A stretch of 64,000 nt of DNA from Lacrimispora celerecrescens (GTDB lineage: Bacteria; Bacillota; Clostridia; Lachnospirales; Lachnospiraceae): the NCBI RefSeq assembly GCF_000732605.1, contig NZ_JPME01000012.1, forward strand, positions 62,001-126,000, given 5' to 3'. Positions 29,468-37,412 of the stretch are shown piece by piece. The position numbers and the translations under genes were made by a program. Below the pieces are notes generated by a model that searched no databases, was not told where the DNA came from, and saw only the letters and a program-made list of their open reading frames with translations. Position 1 is the stretch's first letter. Each line of letters starts with the position of its first letter.

Positions 29468-30744
29468 GCATGTATGATTTAATTTATCTTATCTCTAATC
29501 TCTTTAGAACATATGTTATTTATAAGTTTATGATGGTGTTATTTGACCGCAACCAGTTACAGGTAGAGGGAAAATGGGAGTTTGCATCTTATGCATCCTG
29601 TTATGCATTTATTTCAATCATTTACTTATTGACAAAGATTTCAATGGTAATGCTGGTTTCCAATATCTGCTTTCTTTTTCTGCTGACATTTAATTATAAA
29701 GGATCAATTAAAAAACGGGTGTTTTCGGCCATGGCAATTTATCTGACCCTTATGTGTATAGAGGTATTGTTAGTTCTGTTCATAGGATATTTTAAACTTC
29801 CTCTTCTAAAACAAAACAATTTTGACTCTGTCTTCGGTATTGTTGTAATGCAGATTATCTCTTACGCAGTGGTTTTAATTTTATCTAAGTATAAGCATAT
29901 TAAAAAAGGAATAAGTATCCCCTCAACTTATTGGATGTGCATTTCGTTTATTCCTTTCGCATCAATATATTTAATGCTGTTGCTGCTTTCAACCGGCAAT
30001 TTGAAGGTTTCATATGTTGTAGTCGGGATAATATTGATTTTGGTGACAAACTTTTCAGTGTTTTATCTTTATGATAAGTTATCTGAAATGTTTTTAGAAC
30101 AAAGCCAGAAACTTTTATTTGCGGAGCAAAATAAATATTATGAAAAGCAGCTGGATATTATGAAATCTTCTTTGGAAGCAACCCAATCCATCAGGCATGA
30201 TATGAAGAACCATTTGTTAACATTACAGTCTCTCGCACAAAACCATTGTTATAATGAGCTGATGCAATGTTTAAATGACATTATCAGTGCCTGTGAAGAT
30301 CAAACAGTATTTTCACATTCAGGTAATGTCGTTGTCGATAGCATATTAAATTTTAAATTACAAGTTGCTACCAAACTTGATGCGGAAGTTTTTCTGGATA
30401 TCAATTTGCCAAAGGATTTACAAATACCTGCTTTTGATATGGCAACTATCTTAGGAAATTTACTTGATAACGCCATTGATGCACTTGAGGCAATCGAAGA
30501 TAAGCGCATGGTTTCAGTAAAAATCAAACTTAGCAGAGGACAATTTATAATTAAAGTTTCAAACACTTTTAATGGAATTGTCATAGAACGAGCCAATAAT
30601 TTGATTACCAAAAAGAAGGATGACAGCAGTCATGGTTTGGGCATCAAAAACATTAAAAAGGTTTTAGAAAAATATAACGGTTCTATGGATATAGAGTATA
30701 ATGCAACGACTTTTACTTCTATTTTACTGATGTATGTTGATTAA
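29458..30744 (+). CDS. agrC: AgrC-type peptide-sensing histidine kinase
   Basis: A 428-residue membrane kinase: six or seven hydrophobic helices in the first 200 residues form the sensor, followed by a GHKL-type kinase with His247 in IRHDMKNH, the N-box LLDNAIDALEA and the G-box HGLGIKNIKK. This is the HPK10 class that senses cyclic thiolactone peptides. GTG 29458 has GAAGGAGG 9-10 nt upstream, inside agrA. A hairpin terminator follows, so agrD-agrB is a separate transcription unit. Confidence 0.9.
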   Translation: MQLSMYDLIYLISNLFRTYVIYKFMMVLFDRNQLQVEGKWEFASYASCYAFISIIYLLTKISMVMLVSNICFLFLLTFNYKGSIKKRVFSAMAIYLTLMCIEVLLVLFIGYFKLPLLKQNNFDSVFGIVVMQIISYAVVLILSKYKHIKKGISIPSTYWMCISFIPFASIYLMLLLLSTGNLKVSYVVVGIILILVTNFSVFYLYDKLSEMFLEQSQKLLFAEQNKYYEKQLDIMKSSLEATQSIRHDMKNHLLTLQSLAQNHCYNELMQCLNDIISACEDQTVFSHSGNVVVDSILNFKLQVATKLDAEVFLDINLPKDLQIPAFDMATILGNLLDNAIDALEAIEDKRMVSVKIKLSRGQFIIKVSNTFNGIVIERANNLITKKKDDSSHGLGIKNIKKVLEKYNGSMDIEYNATTFTSILLMYVD

Positions 30745-30779
30745 GAGCAGGGGATTTTTACCCCTGCTCCTTCTCTTTC
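30745..30779 (+). terminator. Terminator between agrC and agrD
   Basis: Nine-bp GC-rich stem (30745-30753 with 30761-30769) and a pyrimidine-rich tail. Confidence 0.75.
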
Positions 30780-30790
30780 TTAATTCTTCT

Positions 30791-30858
30791 ATCGTTCACT
30801 ACAAAAACATATATCGTTCACATCAAAAACTCGCACAATAAAATATTTATGTTATAAT
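30791..30858 (+). promoter_or_regulatory. agrD promoter with paired AgrA/LytTR-type direct repeats
   Basis: Two near-identical 18-nt words, ATCGTTCACTACAAAAAC (30791-30808) and ATCGTTCACATCAAAAAC (30813-30830), are 22 bp apart, placing them on one face of the helix just upstream of the -35 position. TATAAT lies at 30853-30858, and no good -35 is present, as expected for an activator-dependent promoter. LytTR regulators are known to bind such direct repeats. AgrA as the ligand is inferred. Confidence 0.65.
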
Positions 30859-30887
30859 CAAATAAAATACAAAGGAGGTAACGATTT

Positions 30888-31031
30888 ATGAGGAATTGGA
30901 TTATTAAATTTGGTGGGGTAATTTCTGCGCTGGCTCTTATGATAACAACCTTAAATGTTAATGCAGCTTGTACCTTTTACGCACACCAGCCCAAACTCCC
31001 GGATGGTGCTGAGAAACTTCGTAAGTTTTAA
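30888..31031 (+). CDS. agrD: Cyclic lactone autoinducer peptide precursor AgrD
   Basis: A 47-residue peptide starting MRNWIIKFGG, with an amphipathic N-terminal helix (1-22), then NAACTFYA at 25-32 and a charged tail beginning HQPKLPDG. This is the clostridial AgrD plan: membrane-binding leader, core with one Cys (Cys28), and the conserved QPK.P recognition tail removed by AgrB. By analogy the mature signal would be a thiolactone ring of Cys28 to Ala32 with a few residues before it; the exact ends are inferred. A strong AAAGGAGG lies 7-8 nt before the ATG. agrB starts 2 nt after the stop. Confidence 0.92.
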   Translation: MRNWIIKFGGVISALALMITTLNVNAACTFYAHQPKLPDGAEKLRKF

Positions 31032-31033
31032 CA

Positions 31034-31624
31034 ATGACTGTTTTAGCAGAACGAGTGGCTGCTATATTGCAAGAAAACGGATTCATTAGAGAAGAAGACA
31101 AAGAACTGTATATTTATGGGTTGCAGCAGGGGAAGAGCATGATATTGAATATATTGACCACCATAGCTATTGGCATTATCTTTGGTCAGGTTTGGGCATG
31201 CATATTATTTATGTGTGCCTACTTTCCACTTAGATCCTGTGCCGGAGGATATCATGCGAGAACCCCTTTGAGATGTTATCTGTTTTCGATTATGATGGTA
31301 ATAGCAGCACTTTCATTCATGAGATTACCTGTATGGAACAATGTCATTAGTTTTATTTTGGTGATAGTATCCAGCATGGTGATTATGTTTTTGGCACCGG
31401 TGGAAGATAGTAACAAACCATTGGATGAAAAGGAAACTATTGTTTTTAAAAAGCGGTCCAGAGTTATATTGTGCGTTTTGGTTGGTATGATATTGATATT
31501 TCGAGTTATGGGGCTGCTTGAAATTTCAATCTGTATCATGATAGCATTAATTATGCTGTCTATTATGCTAGTATTAGGTAAACTTAAAAATTTGAGTAAT
31601 AAAATATGGAAGACTCAGAACTAA
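31034..31624 (+). CDS. agrB: AgrB accessory-gene-regulator protease
   Basis: A 196-residue membrane cysteine endopeptidase that cuts the AgrD tail and closes the thiolactone. The catalytic pair is His74 and Cys81 in SCAGGYHARTPLRCYLF, with the same spacing of seven as His77 and Cys84 of S. aureus AgrB. Several membrane helices follow, and the conserved APVEDSNKPLDEKE loop is present. The ATG at 31034 has no strong ribosome site, so it probably depends on translation of agrD just upstream. A DUF2087 gene follows after 28 nt. Confidence 0.93.
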   Translation: MTVLAERVAAILQENGFIREEDKELYIYGLQQGKSMILNILTTIAIGIIFGQVWACILFMCAYFPLRSCAGGYHARTPLRCYLFSIMMVIAALSFMRLPVWNNVISFILVIVSSMVIMFLAPVEDSNKPLDEKETIVFKKRSRVILCVLVGMILIFRVMGLLEISICIMIALIMLSIMLVLGKLKNLSNKIWKTQN

Positions 31625-31652
31625 CGAGCCAATTGAAAAGGTAAAGGTTCAA

Positions 31653-31949
31653 ATGAAAAAGAATGACCGATACGATGATATTACAATTGAAGAACAGAAA
31701 AAAACAATTGCAAAATATTTTGATCAATTCGGGAATTTAAAGCAATTTCCGGCAAAAGAAAAAGAGAAAATTATAATTTTGGGAGAAATTGCAAAAAATT
31801 TTCCAAGCGGAGTACATTATAATGAAACCGAAATAAATTGTATTTTGAAAATAATTTATTATGATTATTCATATATCCGGCGCTTATTAATCGATTATGG
31901 TTTTTTAGAACGTTCGGATTCTGGTTCTGAATATTGGATTAAGGAGTAA
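31653..31949 (+). CDS. DUF2087-domain protein
   Basis: A 98-residue soluble protein. The stretch FPAKEKEKIIILGEIAKNF, then YNETEINCILK, then YIRRLLIDYGFLER fits DUF2087, a small winged-helix-like domain often found alone or at the end of ArsR/MarR-type regulators. It is the last gene of the agrD-agrB unit, before a terminator, so its dosage should follow the agr state. Whether it binds DNA or acts on the signalling cascade is unknown. AAAGGT is a modest ribosome site. Confidence 0.75.
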   Translation: MKKNDRYDDITIEEQKKTIAKYFDQFGNLKQFPAKEKEKIIILGEIAKNFPSGVHYNETEINCILKIIYYDYSYIRRLLIDYGFLERSDSGSEYWIKE

Positions 31950-32030
31950 CCAGCCTGTTGATTCTGTAAGTAATTCTTTACTCTGGCGTTGTTTCGACAG
32001 GTAGGGGCAGATGTTACTTATATAAATAAA

Positions 32031-32068
32031 AACAGGAACTTAACTGATGTGTCAGGTTCCTGTCTTTA
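32031..32068. terminator. Bidirectional terminator between the agr unit and ychF
   Basis: ACAGGAAC (32032-32039) pairs with GTTCCTGT (32056-32063), with an inner CTGA/TCAG stem, an A-rich left flank and a TCTTTAT right flank. It lies between convergent genes. Confidence 0.7.
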
Positions 32069-32092
32069 TCCTATATGCGTTCATAATACGTT

Positions 32093-33190
32093 TTATACAT
32101 TAAAGCGGAATAGGACAACATCGCCATCCTTAACCACATATTCCTTGCCTTCCAGACGAACCAAGCCTTTTTCTTTTGCCGCGTTGTAGGTTTTGCAATC
32201 CAGAAGATCCTGGTAATTCACAACCTCTGCGCGGATAAAGCCCCGCTCAAAATCAGAGTGGATCTTACCGGCAGCCTGGGGCGCTTTGGTACCTTCTTTG
32301 ATGGTCCATGCTCTTGTTTCAGTAGGACCGGCAGTTAAGTAGCTGATAAGCCCCAATAAATGATAACTGGCAGCGATCAGTTTTTCCAGACCGGATTCTG
32401 TAAGACCCAGATCTTCTAAGAACATCTTTTTCTCGTCTTCTTCTAATTCTGCGATTTCCTGTTCAATCTGTGCGCAGATAACAAAAACTTCACTGTTGTT
32501 TTCTTCTGCAAATTTGCGGACCTTTCCCACGTAATCATTAGAAGCACCATCATCAGCTAAGTCATCCTCACAGACATTGGCAGCGAAAATCACAGGTTTA
32601 AAGGTGAGAAGATTAAGAGTGGAAATAAATTCTCTTTCATCCTCATCCTCAATTTCCAAGCTTCTTGCCAGATTCCCATCCTCTAAGTGAGCTTTGATCT
32701 TCTTTAAAATCCCCAGTTCCTTTGCAAGAGACTTATCATTCATAGCGCCCTTGGCGGACTTGGAGATGCGGCGGTCTAAGATTTCCAAATCGGAAAAGAT
32801 CAGTTCCAAATCTATGGTTTCAATATCACGCAGAGGATCCACACTTCCATCCACATGGATTACATTGGTATCCTCAAAGCAGCGTACCACGTGGACGATG
32901 GCATCCACTTCGCGGATATTGGAAAGAAACTGATTGCCCAGACCCTCTCCTTTGGAAGCTCCTTTTACAAGTCCTGCAATATCGACAAATTCGATTACGG
33001 CAGGGGTAATTTTTGCGGAATCATAAAGGGCGGCCAGCTGACCTAAGCGCACATCCGGAACAGGAACTACTCCTACATTGGGATCAATGGTACAAAATGG
33101 ATAGTTCGCAGATTCCGCACCGGCTTTTGTAAGAGAATTGAACAAGGTGCTTTTACCTACGTTTGGCAATCCGACAATACCTAATTTCAT
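32093..33190 (-). CDS. ychF: Redox-regulated ATPase YchF (Obg-family)
   Basis: A 365-residue ribosome- and translation-associated P-loop protein that hydrolyses ATP in preference to GTP. It starts [15 protein letters not shown] (P-loop), has the switch motif [20 protein letters not shown], the altered base-recognition motif NVCE in place of NKxD (the basis of ATP preference) and a C-terminal TGS domain. The start at 33190 has AGGAAGG upstream on its strand; the in-frame ATG 11 codons earlier is not supported. It converges with the agr unit and diverges from lgt. Confidence 0.96.
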   Translation of the reverse strand: MKLGIVGLPNVGKSTLFNSLTKAGAESANYPFCTIDPNVGVVPVPDVRLGQLAALYDSAKITPAVIEFVDIAGLVKGASKGEGLGNQFLSNIREVDAIVHVVRCFEDTNVIHVDGSVDPLRDIETIDLELIFSDLEILDRRISKSAKGAMNDKSLAKELGILKKIKAHLEDGNLARSLEIEDEDEREFISTLNLLTFKPVIFAANVCEDDLADDGASNDYVGKVRKFAEENNSEVFVICAQIEQEIAELEEDEKKMFLEDLGLTESGLEKLIAASYHLLGLISYLTAGPTETRAWTIKEGTKAPQAAGKIHSDFERGFIRAEVVNYQDLLDCKTYNAAKEKGLVRLEGKEYVVKDGDVVLFRFNV

Positions 33191-33339
33191 AGCAATTACC
33201 TTCCTAATATTGTTTATATTCATAGTTGATTTTTATCTGCAACTAATATAGAATAGCATATTATCCGCAAAAATAAAAGAGAAAAACACAAGAATCAACG
33301 CTTTGTCGAATTATAGTTGAATATGTCGGGCGAATCTGT

Positions 33340-33368
33340 TTGATTTTTGTGTTTTCCCGGGGTAAAAT
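33340..33368 (+). promoter_or_regulatory. lgt promoter
   Basis: TTGATT (33340-33345), 17-nt spacer, TAAAAT (33363-33368), 28 nt before the start codon. Confidence 0.65.
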
Positions 33369-33395
33369 AAAGAAAACATCGAAAGGAGAAGACGA

Positions 33396-34280
33396 ATGGC
33401 AAATACGGCAGATATTAGTTTTGTTCATTTGGGAATTACGATAGACCATTTGCAAAACAGTATCTCAATATTTGGATTCCGCATTGCATTTTACGGGATT
33501 ATCATTGGGTTTGGAATATTAGCAGGTCTCTGGGTTGCGACAAGGGATGCAAAACGCAGGGGGCAGGACCCGGATATTTATCTGGATTTTGTTCTGTATG
33601 CAATCATAATTTCTATCATGGGAGCCCGAATCTATTATGTTTTGTTTGATTGGGACAATTATAAAGATGATCTGCTTCAAATTTTAAATCTCAGGGCGGG
33701 AGGACTGGCCATTTATGGAGGTGTCATAGGGGCCGTCATAACTCTAACTGTTTATGCCAGGGTGAAGAAATTATCCTTCTTTTCCTTGGCTGACACCGGA
33801 TGCCTTGGATTGATAACCGGGCAGATTATAGGAAGATGGGGAAACTTCTTTAATTGCGAGGCGTTTGGCGGATATACCGACAGCCTGTTTGCTATGAGAA
33901 TCAGAAGAGCGCTGGTTAATGAGAATATGATATCGAGAGAGCTTTTGAACCATTTAATTGTAAAGGACGGAGTAGAATTTATACAGGTGCATCCTACCTT
34001 CCTTTATGAATCAGTCTGGAACCTCTGCGTACTGGCATTCATGCTTTGGTACAGGAAACGTAAGAGATTTGATGGGGAGATGCTTTTTATATACCTGCTT
34101 GGCTATGGTTTGGGACGAGTGTGGATAGAAGGACTCCGCACGGACCAGCTAATATTCTTTAGTACTGGCATTCCGGTGTCTCAGGCACTGTCATTAATTC
34201 TGGTAGTGATATCTACTCTTGTGCTCTTCTGCAAACACAGACAGATACGAAAAAAGAGCAAAGGAGAAGTAATGATATGA
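33396..34280 (+). CDS. lgt: Prolipoprotein diacylglyceryl transferase
   Basis: Transfers diacylglycerol from phosphatidylglycerol to the lipobox cysteine of prelipoproteins. The 294-residue, seven-helix membrane protein contains RAGGLAIYGGVIG and the Lgt signature GRWGNFFNCEAFGG, with the conserved VHPTFLYES. GAAAGGAG precedes the ATG. The last codons overlap the start of a Spo0E-like gene. A substrate of this enzyme, the BMP lipoprotein, is encoded 3 kb downstream. Confidence 0.95.
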   Translation: MANTADISFVHLGITIDHLQNSISIFGFRIAFYGIIIGFGILAGLWVATRDAKRRGQDPDIYLDFVLYAIIISIMGARIYYVLFDWDNYKDDLLQILNLRAGGLAIYGGVIGAVITLTVYARVKKLSFFSLADTGCLGLITGQIIGRWGNFFNCEAFGGYTDSLFAMRIRRALVNENMISRELLNHLIVKDGVEFIQVHPTFLYESVWNLCVLAFMLWYRKRKRFDGEMLFIYLLGYGLGRVWIEGLRTDQLIFFSTGIPVSQALSLILVVISTLVLFCKHRQIRKKSKGEVMI

Positions 34281-34429
34281 TGATGTCAAAAGAAGAGTTA
34301 ATACATGATATTGAAGAAGCTAGAGAAAGATTGAATAAAAGCATTGAGCATGACGATGAAGATGTTATTTATCACAGGAGTGTGGAACTGGATAAATTGA
34401 TTGAACAATATATTGCTGCAGGCTACTGA
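34277..34429 (+). CDS. Spo0E-like sporulation regulatory phosphatase
   Basis: A 50-residue peptide, mostly two helices, with an IEEARERLN helix and the family signature S-x3-D in RSVELDKLIEQY. Spo0E-like proteins dephosphorylate Spo0A~P and delay sporulation. The start ATG overlaps the lgt stop (ATGA), with AAGGAG at 34261-34266, so the two are translationally coupled; two further ATGs follow in tandem. It is too short for usual gene finders. The length fits the compact Spo0E family (50-85 residues). Confidence 0.85.
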   Translation: MMMSKEELIHDIEEARERLNKSIEHDDEDVIYHRSVELDKLIEQYIAAGY

Positions 34430-34468
34430 CACCGTAGACCTGTTATGTGTTATACGCAAATTTAAGTT

Positions 34469-34508
34469 AAACGCGGAAAGAGAAGGAGCTCTTTCTGCGT
34501 TTTTTTTA
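34469..34508 (+). terminator. Terminator after lgt and the Spo0E-like gene
   Basis: AAACGCGGAAAGAG pairs with CTCTTTCTGCGTTT with one mismatch, followed by a run of eight or more Ts. Confidence 0.85.
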
Positions 34509-34536
34509 ATGGATCAACAATTATCGCAAAAGTAAT

Positions 34537-34565
34537 TTGACACAATTCACAGTGGGAGGTAATAT
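34537..34565 (+). promoter_or_regulatory. Promoter of the two-component system
   Basis: TTGACA (34537-34542), 17-nt spacer, TAATAT (34560-34565). Confidence 0.7.
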
Positions 34566-34624
34566 TTATCTATGATTTGTAGAAAACTGTTACAAAGACG
34601 GTAACTTTGTCCGGAGGTGGGGAA

Positions 34625-36442
34625 ATGAAGCATTTGTCGTTTCGAATGAAATTGACTCTGGTGTTTATTATAACAGCCATGATCGAAGGGGCTATTATAG
34701 GGAGTCTCTCCTTTTCCCATAGCAAGGCGATTGTTGTAAAGAATAAAAAACAGGAAATGTCGGATACCATTAACCGCATTGATATCAATATCAATGTTAA
34801 GGTCCGCTATATCATGGAAATTCTTGACAATGCGGTGACCAGCCAGCTTGTACGTGATGCATGTACCCCCGGCTGGGACAATGGGGATAAGGGAGTCAGC
34901 CGTACTTATCTAGATGATTACTGCAGAAGTCTCATCAAATCAGTAGGGGAACAGATGGATATTTCCATCATCAACGCCTCCCGTGTAATGTATACAACGG
35001 TCAATTCCAATGGACTCGATACCGGAACTATTTCGGGAGAAACATTTAAAAGTTATGAAGATGCCATAGGCGGCAGAACCAATAAGACTGTCTGGCTGGG
35101 TATTATGCCAAAGCTTTTTTCTCCCGGAGAAGAGCATCAGGCGGTTACCGTGGTCAGGGCCATTAAGGACAGGGATGAAGAGAAGAGTCTGGGAATTATG
35201 GTGATTGAGCTGGATCCGGACATGTTCAGCAATCTGCTTTTAGGAAATCAGGGGCTGTTTCAGTATCAGTACTTGTTTATCTTAGACCAGAAGGGACAGA
35301 TAATCTGCAGCAATCCCAAAATAAACAATGGATGGCAGGAAGAAATTAATGACCGGTTCGAGCGGGGGATCCGTCGCTTTGAGTTGGTATGGAACGATAA
35401 GAGGTATTATGTCTGTGGACAATATAACGGCATAACCGGCTGGAGATCTTATTCGGCCATACCATTTGAAGGGCTGTTTCCCCAGGCGGGAGATTTGTAT
35501 AAAGCCATTTGGCTGGTAGGAGTGGTGAGTACCCTTGGCATTGCAGGGGTCATCGTTCTTTTGGTTTATACCATGGCGAGGCCGATCAAGCGTCTTTCAA
35601 AGGCAATGGGACAGGTACAGAAAGGGGATTTTGCTGTCCGGGTTCCCAATAAAAGAAAAGATGAAATTGGCGAGCTGACAGAATCCTTTAATTACATGCT
35701 GGAAGAGATTAATACCCTGATCAAGCAGGTTTATCAGGAAAAGATCGCCCAGAAGAATGCGGAGGTCCAGGCGCTCCAGGCGCAGATTAATCCTCATTTT
35801 CTCTACAACACCCTGGATTCTGTCAACTGGATGCTGATTGACCGGGAAGAATATGATATCAGTGACATCATCCTTTCGCTGGCAGGCCTGATGCGCTACA
35901 GCATCGAAGATGAGAATGCCTTTGTGCCCCTTGAAAAGGAAGTTGGATATGTGCTGTGCTATCTAAAAATTCAAAAGAACCGTCTGGAAGAGCGGTTGGA
36001 ATATTCTGTGGAGACAGAGGAATCTCTGGAGGCTGAACGGGTTCCAAAGCTTATCCTGCAGCCCATTGTGGAAAATGCAATCACTCATGGAATCGAGCCG
36101 AGAAACCGAAAGGGAAGGATCCGAATCATTTTAAAAGATCTTGGAGATGAAATGCTTATATCGGTTGAAGACAATGGAATCGGCATGACTCCGAAACAGC
36201 TTAATCATCTAAGGGAAGAAGTGCCTGATATAGAGAAGGAAGGTCATACCGGAATCGGAGTCAGGAACGTGGACCGGCGGATCCGGCTCCATTACGGAGA
36301 AGCCTATGGAATCTTTATAGAAAGCACATACGGAGAAGGAACGATTGTAAGCCTGCGCATACCCAAAGACCATGAAGCTGTTACGGAGGGCGAAGGAAAG
36401 AAAGGAGAAAGCGTAAGGAATGAAGCTGATCATCGTGGATGA
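34625..36442 (+). CDS. YesM-type sensor histidine kinase
   Basis: A 605-residue kinase: transmembrane helix near 8-30, an extracytoplasmic ligand domain of about 260 residues (Cache-like), a second helix (VVSTLGIAGVIVLLVYTMA), a HAMP domain, the His_kinase domain with His391 in QINPHFLYNTLDS and a HATPase domain (IVENAITHGI, DNGIGM, GIGVRNVDRRI). This class usually senses sugars or other nutrients outside the cell together with an AraC-type regulator. ATG 34625 follows GGAGGTGGGG. It overlaps the regulator gene by 23 nt. The neighbouring nucleoside ABC importer is the likely target. Confidence 0.93.
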   Translation: MKHLSFRMKLTLVFIITAMIEGAIIGSLSFSHSKAIVVKNKKQEMSDTINRIDININVKVRYIMEILDNAVTSQLVRDACTPGWDNGDKGVSRTYLDDYCRSLIKSVGEQMDISIINASRVMYTTVNSNGLDTGTISGETFKSYEDAIGGRTNKTVWLGIMPKLFSPGEEHQAVTVVRAIKDRDEEKSLGIMVIELDPDMFSNLLLGNQGLFQYQYLFILDQKGQIICSNPKINNGWQEEINDRFERGIRRFELVWNDKRYYVCGQYNGITGWRSYSAIPFEGLFPQAGDLYKAIWLVGVVSTLGIAGVIVLLVYTMARPIKRLSKAMGQVQKGDFAVRVPNKRKDEIGELTESFNYMLEEINTLIKQVYQEKIAQKNAEVQALQAQINPHFLYNTLDSVNWMLIDREEYDISDIILSLAGLMRYSIEDENAFVPLEKEVGYVLCYLKIQKNRLEERLEYSVETEESLEAERVPKLILQPIVENAITHGIEPRNRKGRIRIILKDLGDEMLISVEDNGIGMTPKQLNHLREEVPDIEKEGHTGIGVRNVDRRIRLHYGEAYGIFIESTYGEGTIVSLRIPKDHEAVTEGEGKKGESVRNEADHRG

Positions 36443-37178
36443 CGAACCGAAAATCAGAAAAGGACTTTTTAAGCTGTTGGAAGCCCAGGAAGGCTTTCAA
36501 GTTACCGGTGTATTTGAAGACGTCCGTACGGCTCTTAAAGCCTTATATGAATTGGAAGCCGACGTGATCATTACAGATATAAAAATGCCGGAAGTATCAG
36601 GTCTTGAGCTGATCCGCCAGATCAGGGAGAGGAACTTAAATATCCGCATCATTATTTTAAGTGGGTACAGTAACTTTTCCTATGCCCAGAAAGCCATTGA
36701 ACTGGGAGTAACCAGATATTTATTAAAGCCCACGGACCCGAGGGAACTTTTATCTGTATTAAGAGAATTGGAACAAGAGCTTTTTCCGGAATCTCATGAA
36801 AAAGAAGAAATGCAGGCCCACTCTGCGGAAGGGGAAAATGAGGTTGGAAATTTATTGGTTTTAAAAGCAATTCAATATATTGCAGTTCACTATGGAGGCA
36901 GGATTACGTTAAAGGATATGGCAGAGGAGCTTCATCTGTCCCCCAATTATCTTTGTGAGCTTTTTAAGCGTCATACAGGAAAAAATCTTATGGAATACGT
37001 CACCGAATACCGGATGCAAAAGGCGAAGTCATATTTAAACCATGTGGAATATAAAGTGGCAGATGTAGCGGAAATGGTAGGTTATAAAGAGGCGAAATAT
37101 TTCAGCAGCGCATTTAAAAAAGAATATGGGATCACGCCCCTGGAGTATAGGAACAGGCGGCAGAGCCATCTGATATAA
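36420..37178 (+). CDS. YesN-type response regulator, AraC-family output
   Basis: A 252-residue regulator with a receiver domain (acidic pair in VDDEPK, Asp53 in ITDIKMP, Lys in LLKPTDP) and a C-terminal AraC-type pair of helix-turn-helices (about 150-250; LKDMAEELHLSPNYLCELFK and VADVAEMVGYKEAKYFSSAF). It overlaps the kinase gene and so is co-translated. Such regulators activate adjacent transporter operons, here the BMP/ABC genes 235 nt downstream. AAGGAGAAAG precedes the start. Confidence 0.93.
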   Translation: MKLIIVDDEPKIRKGLFKLLEAQEGFQVTGVFEDVRTALKALYELEADVIITDIKMPEVSGLELIRQIRERNLNIRIIILSGYSNFSYAQKAIELGVTRYLLKPTDPRELLSVLRELEQELFPESHEKEEMQAHSAEGENEVGNLLVLKAIQYIAVHYGGRITLKDMAEELHLSPNYLCELFKRHTGKNLMEYVTEYRMQKAKSYLNHVEYKVADVAEMVGYKEAKYFSSAFKKEYGITPLEYRNRRQSHLI

Positions 37179-37184
37179 TTCAAA

Positions 37185-37226
37185 AAAGACGGGAAAATGA
37201 CTAAAAAGTTTCTCCTGTCTTTCTTT
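37185..37226 (+). terminator. Weak terminator-like hairpin after the response regulator
   Basis: AAAGACGGGAAA pairs imperfectly with TTTCTCCTGTCTTT; a T-rich tail follows. Confidence 0.4.
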
Positions 37227-37304
37227 TATTTGGTCATAATAACAAAAAACATAATATTTTGGTGTAAATAGTAATCTGATAGAATTGCGAGGATTGTCGA
37301 GAAA

Positions 37305-37320
37305 TGATAATCTATTATCA
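37305..37320. promoter_or_regulatory. Perfect palindrome upstream of the BMP lipoprotein gene
   Basis: TGATAATCTATTATCA is a 16-nt dyad with a 2-nt centre, 20 nt after a possible -10 (TAGAAT, 37280-37285). It is a candidate operator; the protein that would bind it is unknown. Confidence 0.35.
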
Positions 37321-37412
37321 CAAACAACTTACAAACGTCTGTGAATCGAGATGTATGCTCGGAAACTGTCAGATATTATCGCGATTGGACGAAAAAAAAG
37401 GAGGAACTTGGT

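Noticed and set aside
31989-32189. 66-codon open frame across the agr/ychF terminator
   Set aside because: It reads through the terminator hairpin into antisense of ychF, with no ribosome site.
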